DNA of 64,000 bases from Streblospio benedicti (GCA_019095985.1 CM032662.1:37442435-37506434), one strand, 5' to 3'. Shown: positions 35,331 to 47,847, numbered from the stretch's first letter. A program made the numbers and translations. The notes: generated from the sequence alone by a model not told the origin.

Positions 35331-37207
35331 ATCCGACGTGTTGATGGTTACATGTGTCTAGAATCTACGGCTGCTAGCTTTGCTGGTCTGAGGCCCGGCC
35401 GCGTTGATAAGATACACTGTCCAGTTCCAATGTTAGTACGTCAGCTTGGCCCACGGTAAAGTGTACACTTTTCAACAAATAGGCGAGTGTGATACTGAAA
35501 CGGAGTCTCGCCAATCTCTCCCGTACACGGAACAACGTGTACACTTTTCAACATATATCTCCACGAGCGCAGTGCGACTAGATTGTGACCCCCATTGTTT
35601 AAACGTGACTTTCAACAAATACAAAGAGTTTGCCTCTTTTTAGCAGGCGAAATTCCATTGCTCATTTTTTGTCATCTGATAATTAGAGCTTTTTTATTAT
35701 TAAAGCTATATGCATAATGAGAAACATGGTTATGATATCATACTTCTTTGTTAATAACGTTGGTTTTATTAATCAATGCGATTGCTGCTGCTGCTTTGAA
35801 AGAAAAGGTATACTTCAATGCCACCAGCCCAACACAGGCTTGTGCGAAGGAAGAAAAAATCTATACGCAGCCTATCAGTTAGAAAACCATTGTAATTTTT
35901 ACACTGCAAACTTGGATAATCTAAACAATGTGCAGCGTTCCAGGGTTTACAAAGCTGTAACTGATGACAAATACTTCACAGGGCAGCTACAGTTTTTTAT
36001 CAATAAACATAAACACGATATTGTTGCAAGTAAACGCCAAAGAATGCTCATTAAAGTTTTGTTAGTTTAAAAACAGATCACATCCCCCTTTCAGTATCAC
36101 TAGTAGTGCCCAAAAACCGAAACCTCTTAAAAGTTCATTTAACTTGTTGAATATTCGAGGTTGCTACTATAGCGAGAAGGAGGCAGCAGTCTTTGATAGA
36201 AAATAGGTAGAGGCTGGGGACATTGAAATAGAGCGTCTTGGGACCTTTCCACTATAGCTTTGCATGATGAAGTATTATCATCGGTGGCCAGTAATGGGTG
36301 GTTGGGTACGAAAATAAGCAGGTACACTTAGTGTGGCAGTCCCATACCCATCCTAGGCCATTCTTGGGTCTAAATTAGCTAACCTGCCATTATAATGGGG
36401 CTCTACCCCTTTAACTGAAATAAAATGCCTTAATTATATTCCGTATCTTTATGATCACTTCTCATTGTCACGTATCGAATTCGGCGGAATATTTTCTTTA
36501 ATTATATTTGAGTTATAGCTTAGGTTTAGTTGAGAAATAATGATAGTGTCACAATATGAATGATATAGAAATATAAAAGGTGTAGATTTTCATAACACAT
36601 TGCGGAGGCAATCTTTTGAAATGATGTTATGCAAAGCAGCAAATTGAAAATTAGCTATCTGAACACCATCTGCAGATGCTGATGCTGCACCTTAAAATTT
36701 CAACTTTTCTGATGACATCACATTTAACCACTGACCAAACGCTTCTCGCCAAATGACTATTAATCAATTACATCATCATCGTCTAATGATGAACTAAACA
36801 TCGTTGCAGCAATAACTCTCCTTTAAGAGAGTAAAATTCATTAATAAAGAGCAACACGATTATTGAATAAGAAAAGAACATGGCCGCTGCCCCGAGGGAC
36901 GCACATTCATAACCCCACATGGTGGGTCAAGATCGTATCGCGTTCAAATTACACAGCATGTCTCGAACCTACACACGCAGCAGCCTCATAAGTGCCTTGA
37001 GCAGTAAGATTTTTTTCCAACTCTATAAATAGGCCATCAGAATGTAACGTTGTTGGCGATGACGATGTTGTGACAGTTATTGTTTGAATCACTTTTGTGC
37101 TATTACGGTTGTTGCGTTAGTTTTTGGCACAGTTGGCTGCAGTAGCAACGGTCGCTGCTTCAGCAGCACTGTATGTAATAACCTAATGACTGTGTAAAAA
37201 ATACAGA

Positions 37208-37378
37208 AGTAGAACTTCTATTTATGACCCCCACGTCTTTAAAGAGGCCACCATGAGTCTGTAATAAGATGATTTTGTGCAGTCCCAAACCTTCAATAAG
37301 AGACAACTGCAACCCTCCTTAAAGAGACAACCTCTTTACTGAGACCATTTGAAGACAGTCCTCCTAGAGGTTCTACTG
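37208..37378 (+). mobile_element. GACC-type MITE, copy 7
   Basis: Left end AGTAGAACTTCTATTTATGA, right end TCCTAGAGGTTCTACTG; interior TAAAGAGACAACCTCTTTAC. Forward orientation. Confidence 0.85.
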
Positions 37379-37774
37379 TACTTACAAACAAAAAAACATC
37401 CATACCAGCCAAGTGTTTATACCCGGCAACGATAGCTGCCATTTTTGGGAAGGCATTAATTTGTTCCATTTTTTTTTCCTTTGACGTGGCCTCATTGTAT
37501 CGAAACTTTTGTGTCAAACGCTGCCCAAAACCATTGAAGTCGTTCTACACATTGAGTGAAATGGCATGAAAAAAACATGACTGTGACAAAAGCAAGACGC
37601 TCAAGTTTCCATCATCCCATTCAAGCGATTCGTCTGTCGTCGTCGCTGTCGATGAATATTTTAGATGGCCACCATCGACAATGGAGCTGTTGGTGTAAGG
37701 GAGGGACGTTGCTTTCACCGTCACAAGGTGGGGTGATCGTAAAGCCGCCTACCCCCACCCCCTAACACCAGGCA

Positions 37775-37940
37775 CAGAAGAGCCTCTGTATTAAGTCCAC
37801 CTTCGGGCTGGCTGGTCTGGATTACAGAGATGGTCTCTGTATGAAGGCTATTGTGGGTCACTTTATATAGGTTTGGTACACCAAGAAGTGATCTCATTAC
37901 ACAGGTGGTCTCTTCACAGAGGTGGTCTTAATTGGCAGCC
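37775..37940 (-). mobile_element. GACC-type MITE, copy 8
   Basis: Reverse orientation: TCTGTATTAAGTCCACC at the left, then ACACAGGTGGTCTCTTCACA and GAGGTGGTCTTAATTGGCAG at the right. It lies 400 bases from copy 7 and in the opposite orientation. Confidence 0.8.
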
Positions 37941-40900
37941 ATATTATGGCAGCGTGTATTATGGCGCTGCTCACTTGAAATGCCATAATCGTCATCTCGC
38001 CCATCATAGCGCGTGCATTATTCATCGCGCTGGTTCAGGGGCACTATCGTTTTCCCGGCAGGGCTAAACGAGACTCTGCTGCCGTTACCACCGCATGGCG
38101 ATGACTTATTGCTGGGTGCTCAATGGCGAAAAAAAGAACACCAAATGTCTGGAGTAGTGTAAAGGGTTTATCGCGGGTGATATTAGTTATGGAGGCGGTT
38201 GTTCTTTTTATAGAATGTTGAAAAAGTTTAGGTTTGGTTACTAGTTTTTTTTTTATTGAAAGCTGTACATTGCTCTCAATGAATACATATTTGTGAAGTA
38301 GTGATATTGGTAATGAAATAGTGTTCAGAGATTTTTTGATTGGAATTGTGAAAAAAATTCAGATTTGATTGCTTTTGTAAGAAGTGATATTTTCTGCTCC
38401 AATCACAGTATGCATATGCTCTCAATCAATCCATATGGGTTCAGCCGTTAGAATAAACGTCTGATGATGTTTCTTTACAAGTAAAAACACCAGTGTGCTA
38501 ATTCACGAAAACAAACCATTTAACTGGCACCGCATTGACTGAAACACTAGAGGACAATATGGGATTTCAAAGAGAGAAGAAGTTTTATCAAAATAAAATG
38601 TGGCTTATGCTGTATGCTTGAAAGGTCTGCATTGAATGGGCAGTGCGGACCTGTTAAGGCTCCTGTGGGGAGGCTATTATTGGGAGCCCGATCCTATTGG
38701 GCCGCTCCATGGGAGGTGCTTACATTGCCTCCATGGGCTATTGCTAAAGCCATGAATGCCGTGGACGGACGCTGTGATCTAATGATCGACTAAATGGTTT
38801 AATAACACCAGTAATGAAGCCCTCCTGGATTTATAAAATTGCATTTTTTCAGTTCGTTTGCAGGGCTGATGCATTTTGTTTTGCTGGGGGTTTTGGGGTG
38901 GTGATGTTTGGATAGACTTTTGGGTCTCTTAAAATTCAGGATGACTGGGTATGGTTAAAAGTTTGGGGATCATCAGTTGGAGGTATTGTTATTGGAATGG
39001 CTCTTTATGATGCAATATGGCTGTGTAATAGAATCGAATCATTCATTGAATCAACATTGAACGTACTGTTGACAATACTGCCAGAGCATTTTGTAAAAAA
39101 CTTCTGTGAAACGAAAATAAAGGAGCTCAAAGTAGTAGTAGGGTGGGTAACAGCCAGAAATCATTCATGCTTTCGTTTCAAGCTGAATTTCAAATAAAGC
39201 AAATAAAAACAGTTGTCTGCTTAGACAATTTAATGACGACGACACTGTTAGCATAGGAGAGACGCCGCCGCCGTCCAGGCTAATTGAAACAGGCCATTAT
39301 TTGTTAGACACTGGTGGTAGCGTATCATGCATGCAGGCAGACGTAACAGTAACAGCAGACGACAAAATTACAGCCGATTATGCGCCAGCAATGGTCACAC
39401 ATTGCCAGAGTCATTATAAGCAATTAATTGTTGCATTATGTCGTATTGCCTTGCAGTCACAACACTAGCATTATACATGTTCATGTAATGCTGCTAAAAT
39501 ATCCAGAGGTGAAAGTTGCGACGACTACGACACGAGAAAAAAATCACCTTCTGGTCATTTGGTTTTATTATTATAGGTAGCAATGGCTGAGGTTGTAGCT
39601 GCAGGTTTATTGTAATGAATGCTGATTGTTGCTCTTGCATATGTATACTTTTTATGGTGATTTTATACTCGCTGTGATAGTAAAATTTGTATTTTAATTG
39701 CTAGGTGCCTATGATTTCGTTTGCTAGAACTAATGGATTTTGTGTGTTTCAAAACCAGCTGCAGCTTTCATTTTTATGCTGGGTTAATGATATGTAAATA
39801 AGTATAAAAGCGCATATCAATGTTATTTGAATTAATAATGATAGTGTTTGAGGTAAAACCAGTTTTATTTTTTGCAATGCGGGTATAGAAGCGAGAGAGC
39901 AGTGCTAGTAATAAACGAAAGGCTGAGCGTAATCAGTATTAATAATGTTATCAGAGAATATTGTAGCAAGCCACTTGTGTTGTGATATTAGCAAGCAAAG
40001 GAAAGGACAACCTTTCTTATTATCAGCGCCCAAACAACGGTGCAAAAATTCCACTGTGTGCCACTAAATGTAACAAAACCTGGGTAGATTTATGCACTGC
40101 GCTGTTGTAATCTTTGTTTGTTTTCGAGATCTCCTGCAAAAGAGGAGGAGGTGCAAAAGTGAAAATGCAGAGCAGACAACGCTTATTAAGTTTAATCAAA
40201 ACATGGATATGGAATATCCGCGACGGCAGAGTGGCGGTGTTTGCTTAATAAACAATTATCTCGTGTTTAGGAAAGTGTGTATTGGGGTAGTAAACATACA
40301 GATTTACAAGTCCAAATAGTGGTCTGGTCAGAGTGGAGGAGAAATAATGCCCGGCCAATCTGAAATGAAAAACAAAATGGTCCCCTTGTCGATAACGTCT
40401 GCTACTTTTCTGATAAGCGCTCATATTTTCATCAGATTTACATCTCAGGTTTGCTGCGGTTTGCTATTTTGAAACCCAAGTGTACAAAAATGCAGTGCAA
40501 GAAGAAATATTCCATTACATTAGTGCAGTCCCGAGAGAAATGGGAGGAAAAAAGTAGCCTGGGCCGGGTCAAGGCCCTGTATATTTTTAACCTATAATTA
40601 CATTGATTAGCAGACGACAAATGCATTGTACTCTTTGGTTTTGCGAAATAGAGAATATCTGCTTCTGTAATGATTGCATTTGATAAGCACAATATTATGT
40701 CCTTTTTGATTATTTGATTATCGCAGATAAAATAAATTCTATGTGAGGTGTATCAAATTTAGGCATGCTTTTAGTAGTCCATACAATACTTCTGATAATA
40801 TCTCGTGATTATGGTCTGAAATCATTCGTGGCCGCGCGCTTTATGCTCTATGCTTTTAATATGCATAATTCATATTAGAAATTTGATACAATAAAAAGTA

Positions 40901-41006
40901 GTATGTCGTAAATATAAGTCGATTATTAATATTAGGAATTTTATTTAGAAATTCGGATTAATGTACCTTTAGCCTTGTTTCAAAATCCTTTCTAAAGACC
41001 CACACA

Positions 41007-41028
41007 GACAGATCGGAGACGATCTGTC
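41007..41028. other. Perfect short hairpin followed by T-run
   Basis: GACAGATCG-GAGA-CGATCTGTC: nine paired bases around a GAGA loop, followed by TTTTTA. No flanking gene explains it. Confidence 0.6.
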
Positions 41029-42152
41029 TTTTTATTCGGGTTTTGCACCACAATGTGGAAACCAGATACACTCAGATTAGGTTATTCTATGGACAGATCT
41101 ACGGTATCCAATAACGGCTTGATAAATAGTGTCCGTAATAATTAAAATGACTTTTAATCGTGAAAATATAGCTAAAGCAGAAGCAAGCATTGCCACCAGC
41201 AGACGACTGCTGAGGTACTCTGCCTACGCAGTACACCAAGATTTGTACTTGATTTGGTAAACGACGTAATGTTTAACTTTGTATGAGCAACAAGTTTATC
41301 AAAGTGCATCTAATCAGACATCTGCAGTACAGAAAATTGTCTTTTTGTTCGGTTTGTATTATACGAAAGATTGCGGGCAGGTGTTATTATTGTAAAACTA
41401 AAGTACAATTTGCTTTGACTAATTGACGTTTTACTTTTTCACTATTTGATAGATCTTTTTTTATCCTGTATAACAAGTTTGATAATGTATAGAGACTGTG
41501 TCATTATTAAGAAGATTCATCAATGTAGCTGTAGATCTAATTGTATTCTTCCAAAATCTCTAACATTCCTTCTTACTTTTGAGCTAAATATCAATCTCTG
41601 TCATTTTGATTAGTAAATGATTTGACATTACAAACTCCAATCAATGAAGCATAATTTTCGTGTCTCTAAAGTTGACTTTGCTTTGCTAGTCTGTACATCA
41701 CTTAAGACAAGCTGCATGTTTGAGATTTTGCTATAAGCCTGTTATACATGCAAATAGTTATTATTGTTATCACAGCATTTACGGCTTATCTAAAATTATC
41801 TCAAACTTGAAGGGACTAGGTCTGAACCTAGCAGATAGCACAACTTCAACTTGTACAGTTAGTTGTTTTCAAGAGAAATTCAAAGAATACTTGGAATTAA
41901 AAGAAAAAGCAAGCCTAACTAGATGGAAAGCTGTATGTGTATAGTTTTTAAGGTTTCACAAAAGATCATAATGATAGTATCAGTATATTTGTACATTTTG
42001 ACAAGTCTTAATCTCGCTTATCTTCCTCTTAATTCCGAGGTCTTAAACATCCATCTATTTAGAGGTTTTTTCCAAAATCCTTATGAACTCTATTGTCATG
42101 CATTACCTACAGTTAGATCCGTCTAAACCTGAATCTGCTAGCAAGTCTTATA

Positions 42153-42328
42153 CAGTGAATGTCCTCAACAACAGAACCCAAATTTGTAGCCACAAATCCT
42201 TCCATTGTAGAGAGTTACCATTGTTTTCTTCATAATTTACACACACTATTATAAGCTAATGCGTAAGAAAAGTTTCCATTATTCGTTTTTTCCGCTGTTC
42301 ACTCTTTCGCTGTTGAGGACATTCACTG
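42153..42328. mobile_element. MITE, CAGTGAATGTCC family, copy 2 (well preserved)
   Basis: 176 bases, flanked by TA on both sides. Left end CAGTGAATGTCCTCAACAA, right end TGTTGAGGACATTCACTG: inverted repeats of 18 bases with one mismatch. TA duplication and size fit a Tc1/mariner-type MITE. It ends 82 bases before Meis exon 6. Confidence 0.85.
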
Positions 42329-42410
42329 TATAGCCAAGTCCAAGATATCAACACTAGTTAAAAAAAGCCACCCATTTTTCTAATCACGTCCCCCCCGTCC
42401 TGTCTTCCAG

Positions 42411-42587
42411 GTGCACGAGCTGTGTGACAACTTCTGCCACCGCTACATCAGCTGCCTCAAGGGCAAGATGCCCATCGACCTGGTCATCGACGAGCGGGAC
42501 TCCACGGGCACCCCCGGCGCCACCCCCAAGGCCGAGGGCAGCGGGCTCGACAGGCCTGACCACCCCCCAAACGACCCCATGCATCCG
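42411..42587 (+). CDS. Meis: Meis exon 6 (end of Meis domain, linker)
   Basis: Residues 196-254, phase 0 at both ends. Acceptor CCGTCCTGTCTTCCAG, donor GTGAGT. Residues 196-225 ([20 protein letters not shown] then [10 protein letters not shown]) are invariant across Meis proteins. Residues 226-254 ([20 protein letters not shown]...) are a lineage-specific Pro/Gly-rich linker. 55 of 59 third positions are G or C. Confidence 0.97.
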
Positions 42588-42634
42588 GTGAGTACATGTC
42601 CCCTCTTGTACCATGGTATGCCGAAATATGCATT

Positions 42635-42784
42635 GGCAGATCCAGGGAGCACAGGTCCCCCATTTTGCAACAAAAATATTTCACATTTATAGCCAAAAAC
42701 CCATCCCGTATCGAATGGCATACAAACCCATGAGATCACCTTCGGTGTGGGGGGACGCACCTTTCCAAAAGCCTGGATCTGCCT
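42635..42784. mobile_element. GGATCCAGG-type MITE, copy 2
   Basis: GGCAGATCCAGGGAGCACAG at the left and AAAAGCCTGGATCTGCCTG at the right are inverted repeats of about 13 bases. Interior has the CCCCCATTTTG stretch typical of the type. Begins 48 bases after the exon 6 donor. Confidence 0.75.
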
Positions 42785-43056
42785 GTGTTATATGGCCTAT
42801 TTCTCTTGTATAAAGCACATTGATTATTGGTTTGATTTGATAATTTGTGTTGCTTGTATGATTACATATGATAGGTGGTGATTCCTTGGAAAAAATACAT
42901 ATGGAAGACATTGATGCTTTGCATAGAGCAAAGAAATATCTTGTAATTTTGATGATTGTTATGAATCAGATTCTATTTTGTATTACTGAACAGCCCTAGT
43001 GTTAGACTAGGATTTTAAAAGAAGAGTGCAGTAATCATTCAAAAGCTGACAGAAAA

Positions 43057-43140
43057 TACATCATATCTTAGTGGTAGTGGTCCATGCTTTGAGTCCAGTG
43101 GCCCTATAAATTTGAAGAAAAACTCCTCTATGTCAACACT
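43057..43140 (+). repeat. SINE-like fragment
   Basis: CTTAGTGGTAGTGGTCCATG then CTTTGAGTCCAGTGGCCCTA and TAAATTTGAAGAAAAACTC. Shares the AGTCC...GCCCTATAAA.TTG.AG.AAAACTC phrase with the repeats at 18440, 52246 and 55070. Confidence 0.5.
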
Positions 43141-43754
43141 TACGCCAAAGTCCGTAAATTACAATACAATCTATGTATAACAACATATGTTGTTAAGTTT
43201 CAAAAACAAGTCGCCGAATTTCAATAAGCATATTTATGCCACATCATCCACCAGCACAAGATGTGACACAAAACGTGCAAAATGAGAGTGTACACTGCCC
43301 GCCTCCGTCGTCGTGACAACACCAACTTGTCAAAAACGGAGAGTGATTTACTCACCGACTCACAAATTACAGTATTGATATTTCATTGTATCAATCAGCG
43401 GAGGAGAAGAAGAAATCAAGAGAATTGATTAAAAACTGTGGCAGGTAACATATGCTGCTACTGCTGGTGGCGGCCGCCGTGTCGATGTTACTGTGGGTGA
43501 TAATACATGAGAGTATTGGACGATGTCGCTGTGACAGCGACGTTGTCGTTGTTGAAAAACATTGGGGTACCAAAATGACTCTTTGTACATATTAGAACAA
43601 GTTAGAATACTCTTTGTACATTTCCAAATGTGTCTTTTTGAATAGATATGAAAAGATAACTAGTTGATTTTTTCAATATAATTCTATCTCTCTGTAGTCC
43701 TATAACAAGCAAGCTCCTACCACTGTATTGACATAGATTTCACAACCCTAAGCT

Positions 43755-43850
43755 TCGATTTAACTACATCAAGTGGCCCTGACAGGACTAAAACTCACAA
43801 CCCCAAGGTTGTGAGATCAGAATGATACTATTGCTTTGTTAATTTTTTCA
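43755..43850 (-). repeat. Possible SINE fragment
   Basis: Read on the minus strand, GGGTTGTGAGTTTTAGTCCTG followed by TCAGGGCCACTTG has the outline of a decayed tRNA-type B box and SINE core. Single copy here, weak evidence. Confidence 0.3.
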
Positions 43851-44812
43851 ATACACTGTACTAATATACTTGTAGTTATGTCCACAAACCCTGATGCTGG
43901 TGCCTTTGGTCGGTGTTTGCTTACGGGCTTCTCAAAGCATGCTATCAGTAACTGTTAACACTGTGATGGTGGGGACAAAGTCTCAGCCACCAAATGATAA
44001 TCTCCATTCTCCTATTTGCCAACATGATTTGTGTCAACATCCTCCATCAACAATGCGCTCTTTCTTTCTACCTGCTGCAGTTGAGGACTCTAAGTTCATT
44101 GAACAACTCGACGACAAGGGCTTTTTAAAAAAAAAGTCAATTGGAAAGGGTGATAATCTTTTAGTCCAGTTTGAGTTTTGGGCGTTTTGATGTTCCATTT
44201 TTGGCTGCCATTTTACAATGGTTTTGTCACAATGGACAGTGGCCTATAGTTGTTTGTTACACCGCAGCAGGCATGGTTTATCATTGTCATTTGAAGAATG
44301 CATGTTTATTCCTCTTGAGATTTCATCAATCATTGGCTGAAGATGAAATATTATATCGTCAAATATCATATAACTTCTTTACTGACCTCTTTCAAAGAAG
44401 CCTGATAACACCGCGCTTTATGTTCAACTCATTAGGAAAGATAAATGTCCAAGTTGGGGAAAAAACATAACTTTTATAGTGGGACCTTGGTCTTGGTTGT
44501 GCCTACAAACTGATCATACTGTATCATGCTAAAGTTTATTGTTTGCTAGACTTAAGCACAATGTAAAATGCGATGGTGATATTGAAAATCCATGCCACTC
44601 TATTGATGATTTTGATAGGTAATTCATTATTCTTGTCTCTTGTCATCTTTTTTAAAGAAAAATCAATTTTCGCTTGATTTCTAATTGATGCCATTAGTGT
44701 CACTGGCTCTGTTACATCTGGCGACGAATTCATTAGTATTATTGTGTAAACACTCTCAAAAAGCGTCTGCTTCACCGAAACCATGACAGTGTCCTATTGG
44801 ATCTCACACTAG

Positions 44813-45080
44813 CAATATAGTACAAGTCCATTTTTCTTTGCTGTCATGTAGTCTATTTTGGAAAACATACTTTCCCCCTTCTTTATTATTACTATGGTAG
44901 AAACATGTGTGAACTTATGATTACTGCAATGTGGTACAAGTCCAATTTTCTTCTTGGCTGCAATGTAGTATGCATTCAAAAGCATATTACTTTCCCTTTC
45001 TTTATTACTGCATCCACTTTTTGTCTTGGCTGCAATGTAGTATGCGTTCAAATACACATAACCGTATTATTGCCATATAG
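44813..45080. repeat. Diverged tandem repeat, about three units
   Basis: ATGTAGTMTRYRTTYWRAA phrases recur: TGTCATGTAGTCTATTTTGG (44843), GCTGCAATGTAGTATGCATTC (44958) and GCTGCAATGTAGTATGCGTTC (45033), each preceded by TTTTTC/TTTTGTCTT and mostly by GTACAAGTCCA. Unit 75-115 bases. Confidence 0.75.
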
Positions 45081-45418
45081 TATGCCTGGGAAGCATTTTC
45101 GTACTCGGCAGACATTGCTTGGGGCAGCCCCCATACTTACTATAGGCCTCAGTCCAATTCACTGATGTGTTTCCCAATATAGCGCCCACTACAACTAGCA
45201 CTTGTGAGTGCAAACACCACAGCGCGGAATGACCCGACCCGACACATAAATCAGACCCGACCCATTACCGAGCCGGACAGCCGGACCTGCTGCATTCCTC
45301 CACACTTTACGACTTTGCAATGACCTCTGCTTACCTTGACCCGGTTTGGGGCAATGCATGTTTACAACATGGTCAACGTGTTGTGGTGTGATGTGTGTAC
45401 TGTTGTGATTTGTTTACT

Positions 45419-45680
45419 ACGGTTATGCATTGTTTTTTTAACACATGCCTTGGGATTGAATGCATAGCCCGGTTATGCATTGTTTTTTTAACTCATGCCA
45501 TGGGATTGAATGCATAGCTTTGTACTATATGATATTCATTTTCCCCCCATTTGATTGGATTGAATGGCTTTGTACTACATATAATATTCAGTGTTGTTCT
45601 TTACGGTCACGCATTGTTTTTCCCCAATGTGATTGGATTGAAAGACACAGCTTTGTACCAAGATATAATATTCATGGTTG
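45419..45680. repeat. Tandem repeat, about four units
   Basis: CGGTTATGCATTGTTTTTTTAA at 45420 and again at 45471, then GGTCACGCATTGTTTTTCCCC at 45605, each followed by GGGATTGAATGCATAGC or GATTGGATTGAA and TTTGTACTA...TAATATTCA. The two first units are nearly identical (51-base step); the others are longer and diverged. Confidence 0.85.
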
Positions 45681-46316
45681 CTGCTATTTTTCTCTCGTCT
45701 TCTTTCTACCGGCCAGTAGTTGTTGGCTGCACCGCTTCGCCTGTAGTCATGCAACATTACCATGGTATGAATTATGGAAACCAGAACAGCACTCCAAATC
45801 TGCATTGGTGGCGGCGGCGGAATTCAATTAAAACAAAAGCTGCGGGTGCCGGCCTGCGTGCTTTAATTACCGCCAGATTATACATATCTATCATAAACGC
45901 TGTCACGTTTGGGGATAATAATGGCAAAAGGCGGCCGTTTCTCGCCTTCCAACCAAGCGCTGAATTGTTAACAAGCTTTGGCACTTTACAGAATTGTACT
46001 TATTGTGAAGTTGACAGTAAAGTTGATGGGATTGGGTGCGAGGTACAATGGCGCGTTGCTGGCGCGGCCTTTTGAGTAAATGAAGTTTGCCCCGAGTCTT
46101 GAGGATGTGTCTTTTATACGTAGCTGTGAGTGCAGCGGAGCGTGATGCCACGCTCCACCGGCGCTATCATTGCCCGCATGCTAATTGTGCGGCGACATCA
46201 TTACCGCAAGTTATAGTTTGTTTCATTACCGTAAGTTATAGTTTGATTCGCACTTGAGTCAATTATTTACGACTCTGGTGCCACGATCAGCTATAAAAGG
46301 AAAAACGTCGATGCTG

Positions 46317-46482
46317 TCTTTTAAGACCACCAGGAGGAGTGACCTCTAGTGGTTTTAATAGAAAGGTGGTTTCCTTATGGAGGCCCAAGTTGGGATCCTA
46401 ATAAAGGCTTTGGACCACGAGATATACTCTCATTACAGAGGTGGTCTCTTTACAGAAATGGCCTTAATTGGAGGTTCCATTG
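46317..46482 (-). mobile_element. GACC-type MITE, copy 9
   Basis: Reverse orientation: TTTAAGACCACCAGGAGGAG, ACAGAGGTGGTCTCTTTACA and CTTAATTGGAGGTTCCATTG. Left end decayed. Confidence 0.8.
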
Positions 46483-46858
46483 TACGAACACACAGCGAGG
46501 TTTTTTGCTACACTGTTCACGACACTACAACAACAGCCACAAAGTTGAGCGTATAAATTAGCCTGTTCATAATTGATGGGGTTTGTTGTCGTTGGGAAGC
46601 TACAAAATATGGTCTGCTGGAGAAGCCATTGTCTGCTACCTGCTGTTAAGTTTCCGAGCCATCAAAATGTTACCATGTTGTTGCTGTTCACAAAGACTGG
46701 AGTACGCCCGATTGCACGAGGCTACAGAACGTCATTCAGCCTCCGTCGCTGCACTTAATAGTTAATAACACAAGGCTAATTACTGTTGTCTGCCCCGTCA
46801 GTAGAAACACCATTACAACCTTGCAGTTGTATTCCGTCTGCTTCTTTCACTTGATATA

Positions 46859-47034
46859 CAGTCGAGCGTTCATTTATGAACACATGTTTAAAGGTAACAA
46901 CACCTAGAAGATGATTTTTCACAGTCCCAAACCTACATATACAGACCACAGCAAACCTCCATACACAGACCACCTTTCCTTTGAAACCACTTGAGGCCTG
47001 TGGTCCCGGATGATCTTATACAAAGGTTCCACTG
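46859..47034 (+). mobile_element. GACC-type MITE, copy 10
   Basis: Left CAGTCGAGCGTTCATTTATG after TA, right ATACAAAGGTTCCACTG before TA. Interior CATACACAGACCACCTTTCC. TA on both sides suggests a preserved target duplication. Confidence 0.85.
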
Positions 47035-47847
47035 TATATGTGCCTCATTCATTGGAAATACAGTGATAGACTGTAAGTGTTGGGCACCATCTTGTCGTGT
47101 ATGGGCAGGTGTTTTGTGCTAGTGTGACAGTTTTCCCCACTTTCTGGTCGGCCCATGTCAATGACATGAATTCTCCACTTGTACCGAATCATAGATCAAA
47201 CTGGGTCATATATCTTACACTTTCAAGTGTTTTTTAACTGCCCAAAATCACTTCAAGTTTTGATACGACGACTTTGTTTTTTTATACCTACTTCGGAAGG
47301 CATGTTTCTGGTTTGTTTTGTACAAATAGTTGCCTGTTATGCTGTAACAGTTGAGACATGAAATTGTTCATTGTGTTAGCTAGAAATAATACGTCCTGTT
47401 GATAGATTTGCTTTTTGTATGTGTATAAAAAGTGAACAACTCCAACCAAATGGAAAAAGAGAAAGTCACCACACTGGTACGATCTCTAATCGCATTAAAC
47501 ATCGCATTATCCCTGTCAATGGCATTCCACCAAACATCCCACCAGCTAATCTATAATCCTTTGCACGAGTGCTGTCACAACATTGGTTTATGCGCGGAAA
47601 GGTGTATATTTGAGAGGTATTATTCGGGGACAATCATTGATGCGGCCGCAGTGGCGACTGGTGACCATAAAAGTCACTGGTCGTGCTAAACGTAAACACA
47701 AACACTTTGAGGCCATTTACGGAGGTGTCGAGCCGGCGATGGCCATAAACTCATTAGAATTAATCGGTGATGATCACCTATGCACTAGCCTGGTGGCTGT
47801 AAATGACAAGGGAGGGCAGCAATGTGAACTGCTGGGGACATCATGTA

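Larger units (their letters stand above)
33214..42410 (+). other. Meis intron 5 (9.2 kb)
   Basis: Carries GACC-type MITEs at 34547, 37208 and 37775 and, just before exon 6, a CAGTGAATGTCC MITE (42153-42328). Unique GC-richer blocks at 34790-35430 and 38630-38800 are possible regulatory sequence. Stretches 35640-37190 and 39200-42130 show no feature beyond AT-rich unique DNA and one short hairpin (41007-41028). Confidence 0.6.

Noticed and set aside
35717-36070. 117-codon plus-strand frame in Meis intron 5
   Set aside because: No recognisable motif and no splice context; most likely chance.
42384-42760. Antisense frames over Meis exon 6
   Set aside because: Shadows of the conserved exon; plus-strand Meis domain is unambiguous.
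45551-46075. Longest open frame in the window (174 codons)
   Set aside because: Starts inside a tandem array, shows no domain, no splice context and no steady composition; treated as non-coding.
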